This document shows positions 11,409 to 21,460 of a stretch of 64,000 nucleotides of DNA, in pieces. Under the pieces are notes generated by a model. It ran no database searches and had not been told where the DNA came from. It saw only the letters and a program-made list of their open reading frames with translations. Every line of letters begins with the position of its first letter. The stretch's first letter is position 1. The stretch comes from Ipomoea triloba (Eukaryota; Streptophyta; Magnoliopsida; Solanales; Convolvulaceae), in the NCBI RefSeq assembly GCF_003576645.1, contig NC_044916.1, positions 34,798,880 through 34,862,879 on the forward strand, read 5' to 3'. Made by a program: the position numbers and the translations under genes.

Positions 11409-12023
11409 CTAGAATCCTGTCAAGTTTCTCTCTAATCCAGTTTGGTCCACCTCTGCCTTTTTCCCATGTATATTGGTATCCTTCAAATATCCTTCAAATT
11501 CAAAGTTTGTGAGTCCACTAGCGCGGATCGCCTCACGGAATCCATTGATTAGACGGTCTGGATGGCGAACACCCCCTATCTTTTCGTCCTGGGAGATTAA
11601 ATCATTGAAATCCCCCATCAAGATCCATGGGAGGGAGTTTTGGGTTGAAAGTTGTTTAAGTAGGTTCCAAGATATCTCACGCCGATTTCTTTCTGGACAG
11701 CCGTAAAAACCTGTAAAACGCCACAATGAAGAAGAATGTGCAGCCTTGATAGTAGTATCAATATGATTCCTAGAATGGCTTAGAATACTTAGCTGCAAAT
11801 CCTTTTTCCAGATAATAGATAATCCTCCACTAAAACCCAAGCAATCCACAGTGAAAATATTGTCAAAGCCCAGTTTAGACCTTATAGTGTCCATCCTATC
11901 AGAACACAGTCTGGTTTCCATCAAAAAAATTAACAGTGGCCTCTTTGTGTGGACTATGTCCATAAGGACTTGAATCGTCATGGCGTTGCCTAGCCCTCGA
12001 CAATTCCAAGATATATAACTCAT
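11409..12023 (-). pseudogene. LINE ORF2: endonuclease part
   Basis: This begins at an ATG (12021-12023) directly followed by SYISWNCRGLGN, the classic N-terminus of the plant LINE endonuclease/exonuclease/phosphatase fold. The catalytic Glu lies in FLMETRL, and the MGDFND motif follows. An in-frame TAA lies just upstream of the ATG, which supports this start. The frame goes wrong after FEFEGY, where TTTGAAGGATA is present twice in tandem (11477-11498, plus-strand coordinates). The extra 11 bases shift translation into a wrong frame ending at 11409. This nuclease nicks the target DNA that primes reverse transcription. Confidence 0.9.
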
Positions 12024-12047
12024 TGGTTAAACAAGGATAGAAACTTG

Positions 12048-12125
12048 TCACAAGAACAAGAAGGAGGAAGCTTGTCACAAGAACAAGAAGGAGAAAGCTT
12101 GTCATAAAGACAAGAAGGAAACATA
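12048..12125 (+). repeat. 27-bp tandem triplicate
   Basis: Three consecutive copies of a unit near CTTGTCACAAGAACAAGAAG (about 27 bp each) lie just upstream, in LINE orientation, of the endonuclease ATG; the third copy is diverged. This may be part of the LINE 5' region or of the host flank. Confidence 0.7.
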
Positions 12126-12200
12126 AAAATGTAGAGGAAACCAGGTAAAACTCATTCAGTAATTTCAACAAACAGGTAATGGGCAACCCCAAATGTCATA

Positions 12201-12937
12201 GCAGATAGCATCATTTTAAGGCCAATATCTCAGAAGACAAACCAAAGTTCAGCAGACCCAGACTAAACACAATCCCAACACCAGAACTGACACCACCCAA
12301 GAAACGAAGTTGGAAGCCTACCCCATGATAAGAGAGTCAAGGATTACAACCTCCTAAGCAGCCCAATGGATGTAAATTACATGCCAAGATACGAGGGAAG
12401 TGTGACATGTATTGTCCAGACCGCCTATATAAGCATAAAACACACATTAAGTTGAGGACTTTTTAACAAAAAGTTAAGACTAGAGAGTGAAAGAACAAGG
12501 TATGAGAAAAGGAAGTTGAACTTTCAGTAAAGTAATACATTTATTTTTCCTGAATCCGGTCACCTGTTTTGCAATAATATTACTTGTCATGTTATCTTAG
12601 TCGATAAATGACAACTCTTATTGGCAGTTAAACTTGTAATATAATTTTGTGATTACCAAATTAACTGTCTGATTAACTTGATTGTTTGTCTGGAGTTGCC
12701 CCTAATTAAGATTTTCTGTAGTTTTATTTGTGACAGTGCATATATTATGTTTGAAAATATTTTAATATAATGTCACCTATCATAGGTAAATTAACAATAA
12801 ATTGTTGCTTTTTATAATTAATCCAAATAACCACATATTTTAAACTATGATTACGCACTCTAACACAATGATAATGCTAAGGATATTGTAATTAAATCTA
12901 CCCTCTTAATCATTACACTACTAATATATTACAAGTT

Positions 12938-12973
<36 letters not shown>

Positions 12974-14584
12974 TATATATAACCAAGTTCTAGCTCATTT
13001 AGACCGTTACAGTTTGTCACAACCCTCAACTACTCCTTAGAACCTTATCATGTGACTATCTATAAAAAAAAAAATAACTATCACATCATGTTGTTTTTAT
13101 TTATTTTTTATTTTTTAATAAATATTTAAAATGTATGATTGATTAGGAAGTCAATCCGGCCACCTTGTTCAATGTTGGGCTAACCTTATCAGACTTATCA
13201 TTTTTTTTTATAGGTTTAAAATTATTGACCCTAACTTTAAAATTTCAGGCGGTCGAACTTATCAGGCAAGCTCGACTAAATTTTTTGACATTTTTAATTA
13301 ACATTTTAAACTTTCAATTTTAATAAACTAACCACATTTTAAACTTTCCATCTGTTTTATTTTATCTATCATATTTATTATTCATTGGCATAACTAGCTA
13401 TGCCTTCTTTGGTTATTTTCTTTAAGATTTTTAATTATTTTTAATTTAATTTTTTTGGTGTTTAATACCACTTTTAATTTAGTTTCAAAATATATAAATT
13501 TTATATATTAATATTAAACTTAACCTTATGAACTATTCAATTAAAAATGACTTCAATGTTGTTAACTAAACCAAACACATAATATAAGACAAACAAACAA
13601 ACAAAGGAAGTATAAATTTAGACATCATTCCATCAATTTAAACATTCATTTTCAAATTCAAATTAAAAATACTTAATATATTTATACTATAATATAATAG
13701 TTATAATAAACTTTTATTTTTTTTTATAAAAAATATTTTATTTTGTAATAAATTTACTACAATTTTATTTATAAATTTAATAAAATTTAAAAAGTACTAG
13801 AGATAGATGAGCTTACATATAAACTCTATGTATATTTTATTTGAAATCACTTGTGAAACAAAGAATAATATTAAGTGATTCGTGCTATAGGCTAGCTCTT
13901 TCGGACCGTTAGAGATTAATTTCATACTTATCGGTATGATTTTTATTGAGTTAAAAATTTTAACCCTAATTTAAAAAAAAATTCAATCTTAACAAGTTAG
14001 TTTATTAATTTCGGATAAAAGTTAAAGAACCCTATGGTTGATACTTTCCAAGATTAAATAAAGAGGTATGATTAATTACATTTGAGTCGGCGAGGCACAC
14101 TTGATTATCCATGACTATTGATTACGGAAAACGTTACAAATGGAGGATGCCGTTAAAGTGCAGTTTTACCTCTATCGTTAAACGACAAGAATTTGTCATT
14201 TTATTAACCAATGTCCTGTCTGTCCATGAGTAAAACGGGGAAAAAGTGAAAAAAAGAAAAAGAAAAAAAAAGAGAAGAAAATGACACCCGTATAACGCCC
14301 GGAAACGGGAGCCAACTAGGCAAGTATGAAACGGGCCGGCACCCGGTCAACACGGCTTCGGACTTTCTGGGTGAGCGAAGGTAACTGACAGATGTCATGA
14401 ACAAAGGGACGCGTTATCTTAAGCAACAGGCGTCGCGGTGGCATTGGCGGGAACGGGGAGAGTGACGAGGATGACGTCGGCGGTGAAAACGGGTTACGGG
14501 TAGAACACTGGAAACTGGAAAGGAGTGAGGTTATCGTGAATAACGAGGAGGGTTAAGGAGAGTAAAACTGTGGGCAAAAGGGGC
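12201..14584. other. Non-genic spacer and distal ERF promoter
   Basis: Very AT-rich from 12.5 to 14.05 kb, with a long T-run at about 12941-12970 followed by a TA microsatellite. From about 14280 the sequence becomes GC-rich and holds ACGT-core sites (GATGACGTCGGC near 14470, GGACGCGTTATC near 14407). I take this as the proximal promoter of the ERF gene. No gene is seen in this stretch. Confidence 0.5.
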
Positions 14585-14592
14585 TATATAAG
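14585..14592 (+). promoter_or_regulatory. TATA box of ERF gene
   Basis: TATATAAG sits in a GC-rich context about 570 bases upstream of the ERF ATG, and transcription would be expected to begin near 14615-14625. The leader that follows is rich in pyrimidines (CTTCTTCTT, TCCCCTCTCTGG), as plant 5' UTRs often are. Confidence 0.65.
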
Positions 14593-14820
14593 GGCATGCA
14601 AGGAGTAGTAGAAACCCCACAAAAGGTGAGGCTGAGAGATAGAGATTTTCACCATTTCTTCCCTTAGATTTCCTCACACTCGCACACACCTCACTCTTCT
14701 TCTTGAGATTTCTTGATTTTTTTTTTACCCCCTCCCCTCTCTGGAATCCCCGCTTCTTTGATCCCTTTCTGCAAATCATCTGTTTTCAACAAGTTTTCTG
14801 AACAAAAGAAACGATTTTTA

Positions 14821-14901
14821 ATGCTTATTTTAGAAAATCTGTTACCAGAAGCAGGTGTTTTCAGAAACGAGATCTTTTTGGTTTATTTTTATTATTCTTG
14901 A
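14821..14901 (+). other. Candidate uORF in ERF leader
   Basis: An ATG in the inferred leader opens a 26-codon frame that ends at TGA well before the ERF start. If the leader is unspliced here this would be an upstream ORF that lowers ERF translation. A 5' UTR intron could remove it; an AG|GT at about 14854 is compatible with a donor. The peptide has no recognised family. Confidence 0.35.
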
Positions 14902-15155
14902 TTTTTTTTTTCTGCAAAATTTAGAGGGCTTATTAGTTGTCCCTCAAAGGTTTGATCTTTTTATCAAGCCTGTAAAAAGGGGTTGTTATTTGAATTTCCC
15001 CTTTTTAATTTCTATTTTGTGCATATTTTCCGGTGTTAATTAAGATTTTCCCACCACCACCCTGTTCTTTAATTTTGGTAAGAATCAGGTGGACTTTATA
15101 ATTTTTTCAATTTTTTTTTTGAAATTATTTTTGTTTGGAAGTTGAAAGTTTAGGC

Positions 15156-16262
15156 ATGGCGGCTTCAATGTGGAGTAGTAGTACAGGTGTAGATGAAGCT
15201 TTTAATGGCGGCGGTGAGCTCATGGAAGCGCTTGAGCCTTTTATGATCAAGACGGCTTCTCCTCTTCTACCGCCGCCTCCTCCTCCTTCTTCTCTGTTCC
15301 CCTCTGAAACTTCTTCCTTTTACCCTTCTTCTTTTTCTTTCTCTTCTCCCTCTGTTTCTTATCCCTATGGTTATGGTTATGATTATTCCGGCTATGGCTC
15401 GTCGGCGCCGGCCATTACGACCTCCGACGGTTGCTCCACCTCCGATACCCATATGTTTTCTTCGCAGGGGAGTTCGGGCTTCGGGTTTGAGCAACCGGGC
15501 TGTATCGGGCTGAATCAATTGACGCCCACTCAGATTAACCAGATCGAAGTTAACATGAATCTACCCGCGGGCCATGGAATGAGTTCGGGCCCGTTTGAGG
15601 GTCAGTGGGCCCAGCAGCAGAGTCATCAGGCCCAGACGGTTAGCTTTTTGGGCCCGAGAGGTGTCCCCATGAAGCAATCGGCTTCGGCGCCGAAGCCGAC
15701 CAAGCTGTACAGAGGGGTGCGGCAGCGCCACTGGGGGAAATGGGTAGCCGAGATTCGGCTGCCCAAGAACCGGACCCGTCTCTGGCTCGGAACCTTCGAC
15801 ACGGCTGAGGAGGCGGCGCTGGCGTACGACAAGGCGGCTTACCAGCTCCGAGGCGACCTGGCGCGCCTCAACTTCCCGCACCTCCGCCACAACGGCTCCC
15901 TCATCGGCGGCGATTTCGGCGAGTACAAGCCGCTCCATTCCTCCGTCGACGCCAAGCTCCAAGCCATTTGCAAAAACTTGGCTCAGGGGAAGAGCATTGA
16001 CTCCAAGAAGTCAAAGGGCTCCACGTCATCTTCACCCAAGCAACCCAAAGTCAAGGAGGAAGAGGTTGAGGAGAAGAGCAAGGCGGCGGAGCTTGGCTCC
16101 GACAGCTCCGGCTCCGGCGGCGCGTCAGGCGAATCATCCCCAGTGTCGGATCTCACATTCCCAGAGTTCACCGGGGAAGATTCCACGTGGGACATGTGCT
16201 CCGACCTGCACAAATTTCCATCTTACGAGATTGACTGGGAATCTCTAAGTCATCTTCCTTAA
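15156..16262 (+). CDS. AP2/ERF transcription factor, RAP2.4/WIND1-like
   Basis: A nuclear DNA-binding regulator of 368 aa, encoded without introns. One AP2 domain spans residues about 184-243, starting [20 protein letters not shown] with the [16 protein letters not shown] motif, and ends in LNFPHL. The sequence around it ([10 protein letters not shown] at 122-131 before, and [20 protein letters not shown] after) is typical of the DREB A-6 branch that includes Arabidopsis RAP2.4 and WIND1. Members of that branch act in wound, drought, light and ethylene responses and in dedifferentiation. The N-terminus is rich in Pro, Ser and Tyr. The C-terminus is acidic and Ser-rich and ends near [11 protein letters not shown], a likely activation region. 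I chose the ATG at 15156; the frame opens 21 bases earlier only with a TTG. The exact orthologue is uncertain. Confidence 0.93.
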   Translation: MAASMWSSSTGVDEAFNGGGELMEALEPFMIKTASPLLPPPPPPSSLFPSETSSFYPSSFSFSSPSVSYPYGYGYDYSGYGSSAPAITTSDGCSTSDTHMFSSQGSSGFGFEQPGCIGLNQLTPTQINQIEVNMNLPAGHGMSSGPFEGQWAQQQSHQAQTVSFLGPRGVPMKQSASAPKPTKLYRGVRQRHWGKWVAEIRLPKNRTRLWLGTFDTAEEAALAYDKAAYQLRGDLARLNFPHLRHNGSLIGGDFGEYKPLHSSVDAKLQAICKNLAQGKSIDSKKSKGSTSSSPKQPKVKEEEVEEKSKAAELGSDSSGSGGASGESSPVSDLTFPEFTGEDSTWDMCSDLHKFPSYEIDWESLSHLP

Positions 16263-16269
16263 AATTTGC

Positions 16270-16290
16270 AAAAAAAAAAAAAAAAAAAAA
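16270..16290 (+). repeat. A21 homopolymer after ERF stop
   Basis: A run of 21 A residues starts eight bases after the ERF stop codon. Downstream sequence remains 3' UTR-like (TGTAATCTTGAATAG, TTAATGTATTTTG), so this is genomic and not a poly-A tail. Confidence 0.8.
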
Positions 16291-17364
16291 CATTATCTAC
16301 TATCTAGTCATCAGTGATGTAATCTTGAATAGCTTTTAAGATTAATGTATTTTGATGTACTGGGGAGCCTACTGCAATGGAGTTTTTGGCAATTGCAGAA
16401 AAGGCTATCCCTACCTTATTATTGTAGTCATCATTTCCTTTAATTTTCAGTAGTTCTATTAATTATTAATTTTTAATTATTACTTGTTCCCAACATCACA
16501 GACTGGTCTGCTACTATTTTTGTCTTGCCTTGACCATCTATAGTTTTTTTTTTTTTTTTCTTTGTATTGTTTAAACAAAGACCTAAAAATCAAAATGGTA
16601 GACTAATACTTAATCCGGTAGGCTCTTCGCCTCTTTGTAGTACAGTATTCAATGGGAGTTGTAGTTAATGTATTGTGTTTTTTGTGAGCAATAGACACGG
16701 TTACTCCTACTTAGAACTTAGAAGACTACTAAGTTACAGTAATTTATCTCTTCACTATTCTATTGAGTCGGGTGTGGGAGTTTTGGGATAAAAAATTTCA
16801 TTTTTTGTGAATATAATTAGGGTGACATAAAGAACACTTTTTTTAAAAAAAGCATTAGTTACATACTACGGATATGTGTAAGACTTTAAGTATAACACCT
16901 TAATTTTTGTTAAATTTAGATGTACAAGAAAGTAAAAGTTTGTCATGAGACAAACCCTAAACACATTTGACATGTATAAATAATAGGGCCAATCCAGAAA
17001 AGTGATTTTTAGTCTGTATGTTTTAAAGGTTTGCCAGAGTTTATAGGGACCAAAAATTCAAACTAAAGTATATAAAGTGATGCTATATCTAAACCTACAA
17101 ATAAGACTGATGTTACATTTTTCTTTTTCCCTCTATGTATTATGACTATTTTTTGACTATGTGCATGCACGAGATTTATTATTACATTCAACTAACATAA
17201 AGGAAAAGAAACCAATTAGAAGACATTTGAAAATAAACCATACAAAATTAATCGTAGATTTAAGAAAATTTTCAATATCTCCAAACACGGTAACAAGTGA
17301 TTGAAAAAGTTTATTATCTTAATAAAAAAGTAATTTTTGTTTACTTTAGTGGTCCAAACTACCA
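16291..17364. other. ERF 3' region and spacer
   Basis: The first 150 bases are probably the ERF 3' UTR. The rest is AT-rich with no gene or clear repeat recognised. Confidence 0.4.
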
Positions 17365-18061
17365 AACTAGTTGGTAACGGCTAGCTGTCATGATCGATTT
17401 AATTGTTTAAATTTTCAATGTCTTTTCTTGGTAATCGATATTAATTATTGATCATATTTGATTTGTAATAAAAAATAGCGAGAAATATTTTTACAAATCC
17501 TCAAAGTGGATAGAAACTAAAATTTTAACCACAAAGTTTTAAGTTTTAACCACTTTTTAGTGATTGAAAATTTTGATTTTTTCAATAGTGAATTTTTTGT
17601 TAGCATAAAAAAGGTTCACATATGAGATTATATGAAATTAAAGTTGGGTTAATTAGTGAATGTAATCAAACTAATGGAGGGGTTGGATGGTGAGATGTAT
17701 ATAACTAGTTTGTAACAGCTGGTTGTCATGATCGACTTAATTGTTCAAATTTTCAATGTCTTATCTTGGTAATCGATATTAATTATTAATCACATTTAAT
17801 TGGTAGTCAACAATAGCGAGAAATATTTTTACAGATTCTCAAAGTAGATAGAAACTAAAATTCAACCACAAATTGTTTTAACCACTTTCTAATGATTTTT
17901 TTTTTTAAATTCACGAGGTCTTTCTCTGTCTGTTTAACGATCCAAATACACCCATGTTCGCTCCGGGAGGGACGGGAGCTGGCCCAGGGGAAGGTTGTCA
18001 CTTGAGAGAGCTCACTTGCCACTTGAGCTATCCATTGGGTTACTTTCTAATGATTGAAAAT
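17365..18061 (+). repeat. Imperfect tandem duplication, period 338 bp
   Basis: About 210 bases from AACTAGTTGGTAACGG (17365) recur at 17703, with shared stretches such as TTTTCAATGTCTT and GGTAATCGATATTAATTATT and AATAGCGAGAAATATTTTTAC. The second copy is interrupted by the SINE at 17898-18041 and resumes with GATTGAAAATT to about 18061. The copies differ at many sites, so the duplication is not recent. No coding sequence lies within. Confidence 0.8.
17898..18041 (-). mobile_element. Short SINE, family A, with 14-bp target duplication
   Basis: A 144-bp insertion flanked by the direct repeat ACTTTCTAATGATT at 17884-17897 and 18042-18055. On the minus strand it starts AACCCAATGGATAGCTCAAG, whose GATAGCTCAAGTGG segment resembles a pol III A box, and ends in an A-rich tail. 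Relative to the copy at 2358-2551 it lacks the segment with the B box (a deletion of about 45 bases after GAGCTCTCT). Confidence 0.85.
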
Positions 18062-18062
18062 T

Positions 18063-18064
<2 letters not shown>

Positions 18065-18122
<58 letters not shown>
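18065..18122. repeat. (TA)n microsatellite
   Basis: About 29 uninterrupted TA dinucleotides. Confidence 0.95.
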
Positions 18123-18125
<3 letters not shown>

Positions 18126-18412
18126 CAAGGTAGAATCATTTGAGGTATCAAGATCATTAGAATTTGAGTCCCCACTCGTAAAAAAATAGAATTTGAGTTA
18201 AATTTTAATTTTTAGATTCTAAAATATGAAAAATGATCGTTAGGCCACATACACTAGTATTTTAAGAAAAATGTTAAATTAATTATGAATAATAAACATG
18301 GTAAATAAAATAAAATATTAAAAAAAAATAATTGAAGCGTCGGCATACAAATGCATAATTTTATGGATCGAGTTCCGAAATTTACTCCCTCATAGTTCAC
18401 ATTAGTATTTAT

Positions 18413-18540
18413 TCTTCTTTTGCCAATGACTTTGTGATTTATTGACATCCTGCTGCACCCCATGTAAAAGAAGTGAGTTCGAGTCTTAGTGGAGGCGCTT
18501 GTCTCTTTGTCTAGGTAGTACTCAAAAAAAAAAATTATTC
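18413..18540 (+). mobile_element. SINE, family C
   Basis: On the plus strand, an A-box-like CAATGACTTTGTGATTTATT is followed by a B-box-like GAGTTCGAGTCTTAGTGGAG and an A-rich tail (ACTCAAAAAAAAAA, about 18521-18534). This is the layout of a tRNA-derived SINE of about 125 bp. Target duplication is not clear. Confidence 0.55.
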
Positions 18541-18774
18541 GCTCATTCAATTTCTTAAGCAGACTAATTAATTACTTGATAAGTATTATTTCTAAACAAA
18601 TAAAATGTGCCCACTTCGGAAGGGAGAAGATGACAATAACATCATTGGATTGATCTTAGGGTGGCCAAACGCATGTACCATTGATTAGTGTTAATGTCCT
18701 CTTGGTTGAGTATGTTGTACAAGATTTTTTTAGTATGATTTACTTTTTTTGTGTGGTATTTTTTAAGGATCATG

Positions 18775-19485
18775 GTATCACTTACGTTGTTCTTCATACT
18801 GACTGCTCGGCCCTTCACTGCTACGGTCAGGCACAGGTCTCACGTAGGGATTATGGTTAACGATTGTTTGGAGTTCATGTCTTCTTTTGTTAATTGTTCT
18901 TTCCGTTTAGTTTCTAGACATTTGAATTTAGTTGTTCACACTTTAGCTTAGGGGTGTGCAATTTACCAAAATTTTTTGGTTAACCGACCGAACCGAAAAT
19001 TTCGGTTAACCATTAATCGAACCGAAAATTCGGTTCGGTTAATGGTTAAAGGAATCTTGAAACTTCGGTTAACGGTTAATTCGGTTCGAAAGGTCGGTTA
19101 ACCGAATTTTAATATATATAGATAAATAATTAAATATAAATACTAAATACTAATTAGATTGAAGATTTGAAGTTATGGATGCTTGAATATTTGAAGTTAT
19201 GGATGATTTATATTTTATTTTAATTGAATTTATTATTTTAGGTGTTATTTTTAGAATTTTATATTTTAGGTTTAAAAAGTTCGGTTAATCGGTTAACCGA
19301 AAAAAATTTCGGTTCGGTTAATTCGGTAACACATACTTCGGTTCGGTTAACGGTTAAAGGTTTTAAATTTTCGGTTAATTCGGTTCGGTTAAAACGGTTT
19401 TTAGCTTCTAAAGCCTACCATCAGGCTAGTCGTTCTATGTACTGGGATTCTGTTCTTCTTGACTTTGTTTCGACTTTTTTTGCAG
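18775..19485 (+). pseudogene. LINE RNase H fragment split by a transposon
   Basis: The plus-strand frame up to 18949 encodes an RNase H tail typical of plant LINEs (NDCLEFMSSFVNCSFRLVSR, then VVHTLA). After the 450-bp element at 18950-19399, and one copy of its target duplication, the same frame resumes at 19408 with a segment beginning SKAYHQASRSMYWDSVLLDF. The protein pattern is continuous once the insertion is discounted. No other LINE domains are seen nearby, so this is an old truncated insertion. Confidence 0.65.
18950..19399. mobile_element. hAT-like non-autonomous element, CGGTT-rich
   Basis: It begins AGGGGTGTGCAATTTACC, a start common in plant hAT-type MITEs. Both halves are packed with CGGTTCGGTTAA and TTAACCGAACCG units in opposite orientations, giving strong foldback potential. 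It is bracketed by the 8-bp direct repeat TTTAGCTT (18942-18949 and 19400-19407), the size expected for hAT insertion. The right end does not mirror the AGGGGTGTGC terminus, so it may be truncated or diverged. It is non-coding. Confidence 0.75.
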
Positions 19486-21241
19486 TAATCTACTTTTGCT
19501 TTATGCTTTCAAAAAATAGTATATATAAAATAAGAGTAAAAATACTATTCACCCTATTACAATATTCCTTCTCTTGTGTGTGGCGACTTTTCAAGGGTGG
19601 ACAATGTTACAACTCTACATGAGCTCATTTTGAATACTAGGTAATTAGAATAAATTATTTTACATGTTTGGTAGTAGGGTGGAAATAGAATGATTACCAA
19701 TATTAATGTTTGGTTATATATGACCTTATAATTATATTCAAATGTTTTAAAAATACAAAAACAAAAAGTCGACGCAATTTATCTTTAAGACTAAGGCTGA
19801 AATGAGTAGGTAATGCATTGAGGAAGTCGATGAAGTGAAGAAAGATAAGTGAGGAGGCAACAGAATGAAGATGTCATTAAATAAGGAAAGATAATGTTGA
19901 ATTAAAGGAATGATACAATTTAAAATAATTAATGAGTTTGTAATCATAGGGGTCATCAAAGCATATACATGTGTTTTAAAAAGTTGTCAACAATGTGTAT
20001 ATGATTTTCGTTTCATTATGTGTGCATAACCCCATCAACAAAACACACCCTAAATTAGTTTATCTCATTTTAATTCTTTGTTGGCTAGGATCACAATATG
20101 AGTTTTACCCATGAGTACACTTTGAGGCAGTGACTGCCCGACTTTCTCATAAATGAATGAAAATGGTTGGATGTTTCCTTGGAACAGCAAACACGGGTTT
20201 GATCAATAATGGCAATGGCAACGTAAGAGTGCTCATCGTTTTCTCGCCATCAAAATCAAAGATGACTCCCTGCCAGCCCAGCACTGCTATTATTATTAGT
20301 ATTATTAAACTTTCGTGAGTTTTGACTTTTGTTTCCTTTTTGTGCACATTTCATCCCTCCCAGGGAAACCCTACCTAGCAATCAATTAATTCCATCTACT
20401 TTTGGTTGAAATTTTGGCATTTGGTACAACTTCGAGGTCGTTCTCCTATCCCAAGTGGCTATCCAAAAGTTGTTGGGAGCATTATCCGCCTCCCATTACT
20501 TACTCTGATCAATATTTTGATCTCTGAGTTTCACGTTCAATTATAAAATACTTACATAAAATTACCCTCAATAAAATTCATCCCGAGTAATGATGTGAGA
20601 AAAGAATATTGGTGATCCACGGCTTATATTTCAGTACTGTACAATGGGCATGCGCATAACCAAAATCTTGTGTTAGATTTGGAATTGAATTCCATCCCAC
20701 TTTCTCTCCTTTATTCTTGTTCTTTTTATACTCTGGGTTCCATGTTCACACGAGGCAAAGAAGAAGGCTCAAGGAAATCCAGTTTCTTTGGCTTTAATGT
20801 GAATCTTTGCTTTTGATTTATGATATTTGAACTGGACAAATACAGTGCATACGTTGCACTTTAAAGGGTTGTAATGCAATCAAATCAAATAGGGGCATAG
20901 GCTTATCTTCCCTTGAAGATCAAGTTAAAGAATATTCATCCTGGGAATGATTCTAAAGCACTCTTTAGTCGGGGAGTATTGCACTTTACGTATGTTAATG
21001 GTTGGTAATGTACAAATCCGATTAACAATTTTAATGGGGAATAAATTCTAAAACCTCGAACCAAAATTATTAAGCGGTGGGCGGTTTCTACTCCCAATTT
21101 TAGAATAAATTAATATCAGAGTAATTCTCTTTTTGAAATACTTTTTTATTATTTAATATTTATTGCAAAACGTAACTCCCTTCTACAATTATCAAACTTA
21201 TTTATTCATAGTAGAGTGTAAAAGTTCCCAACCAAACACTA
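19486..21241. other. Non-genic spacer with MITE remnant
   Basis: AT-rich. A Tourist-like end on the minus strand (AGGGTGTGTTTTGTTGATGG, near 20035-20055) and related ACATGTTTGGTAGTAGGGTGG sequence near 19662 suggest a decayed MITE between them. A sequence near 33237-33292 resembles the 19662 part. No gene is recognised here. Confidence 0.4.
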
Positions 21242-21460
21242 CCTTAGTATGATAAAAAACAATAGAAAAACAGGTTTTGGTCTAAATAAAAAAGATACTC
21301 AAAATTTGCAGCAAAATAGCTGCTATAGCTATAAAAATTCAGAAGTTCCATTTGAAATATATATAATTTCCTATTTCTACACTCTGTAAGCTGTATTTGA
21401 GCAGAGCAAGAATTCTATGATAACAAACATATTCACCCATTGCTAATGAATGTTTGAATA
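21242..21460 (+). repeat. Copy of an ERGIC3-gene intron segment
   Basis: About 200 bases match 25576-25806, which lies in the intron between coding exons 4 and 5 of the neighbouring minus-strand gene. Shared stretches include GGTTTTGGTCTAAATAAAAA, GTATTTGAGCAGAGCAAGAA, CTATGATAACAAA and CCCATTGCTAATGAATG. No exon sequence is carried along. It could be a dispersed repeat present twice, or a local duplication. Confidence 0.8.

Larger units (their letters stand above)
7926..12200 (-). mobile_element. Plant L1-type LINE retrotransposon
   Basis: A non-LTR retrotransposon on the minus strand. In order it has an apurinic-type endonuclease (12023 down to about 11409), reverse transcriptase, a zinc-binding RVT region and RNase H (to 7954), a very short 3' UTR, and a poly-A tail seen as the T-run at about 7925-7936. 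The ORF2 reading is about 1,352 codons, full length for plant L1 elements. It is interrupted by only two lesions, given in the entries below. No ORF1 (gag-like, zinc-knuckle) is seen upstream of 12023, so the 5' end is probably truncated. No target duplication could be matched, and the 5' boundary is approximate. Confidence 0.85.

Noticed and set aside
15135..15155. Longer N-terminus for the ERF protein
   Set aside because: The frame extends upstream only from a TTG; the ATG at 15156 gives the typical family N-terminus.
15267..16248. Several open frames on the opposite strand and in other frames of the ERF gene
   Set aside because: GC-rich coding sequence leaves other frames open; none has the family's motifs.
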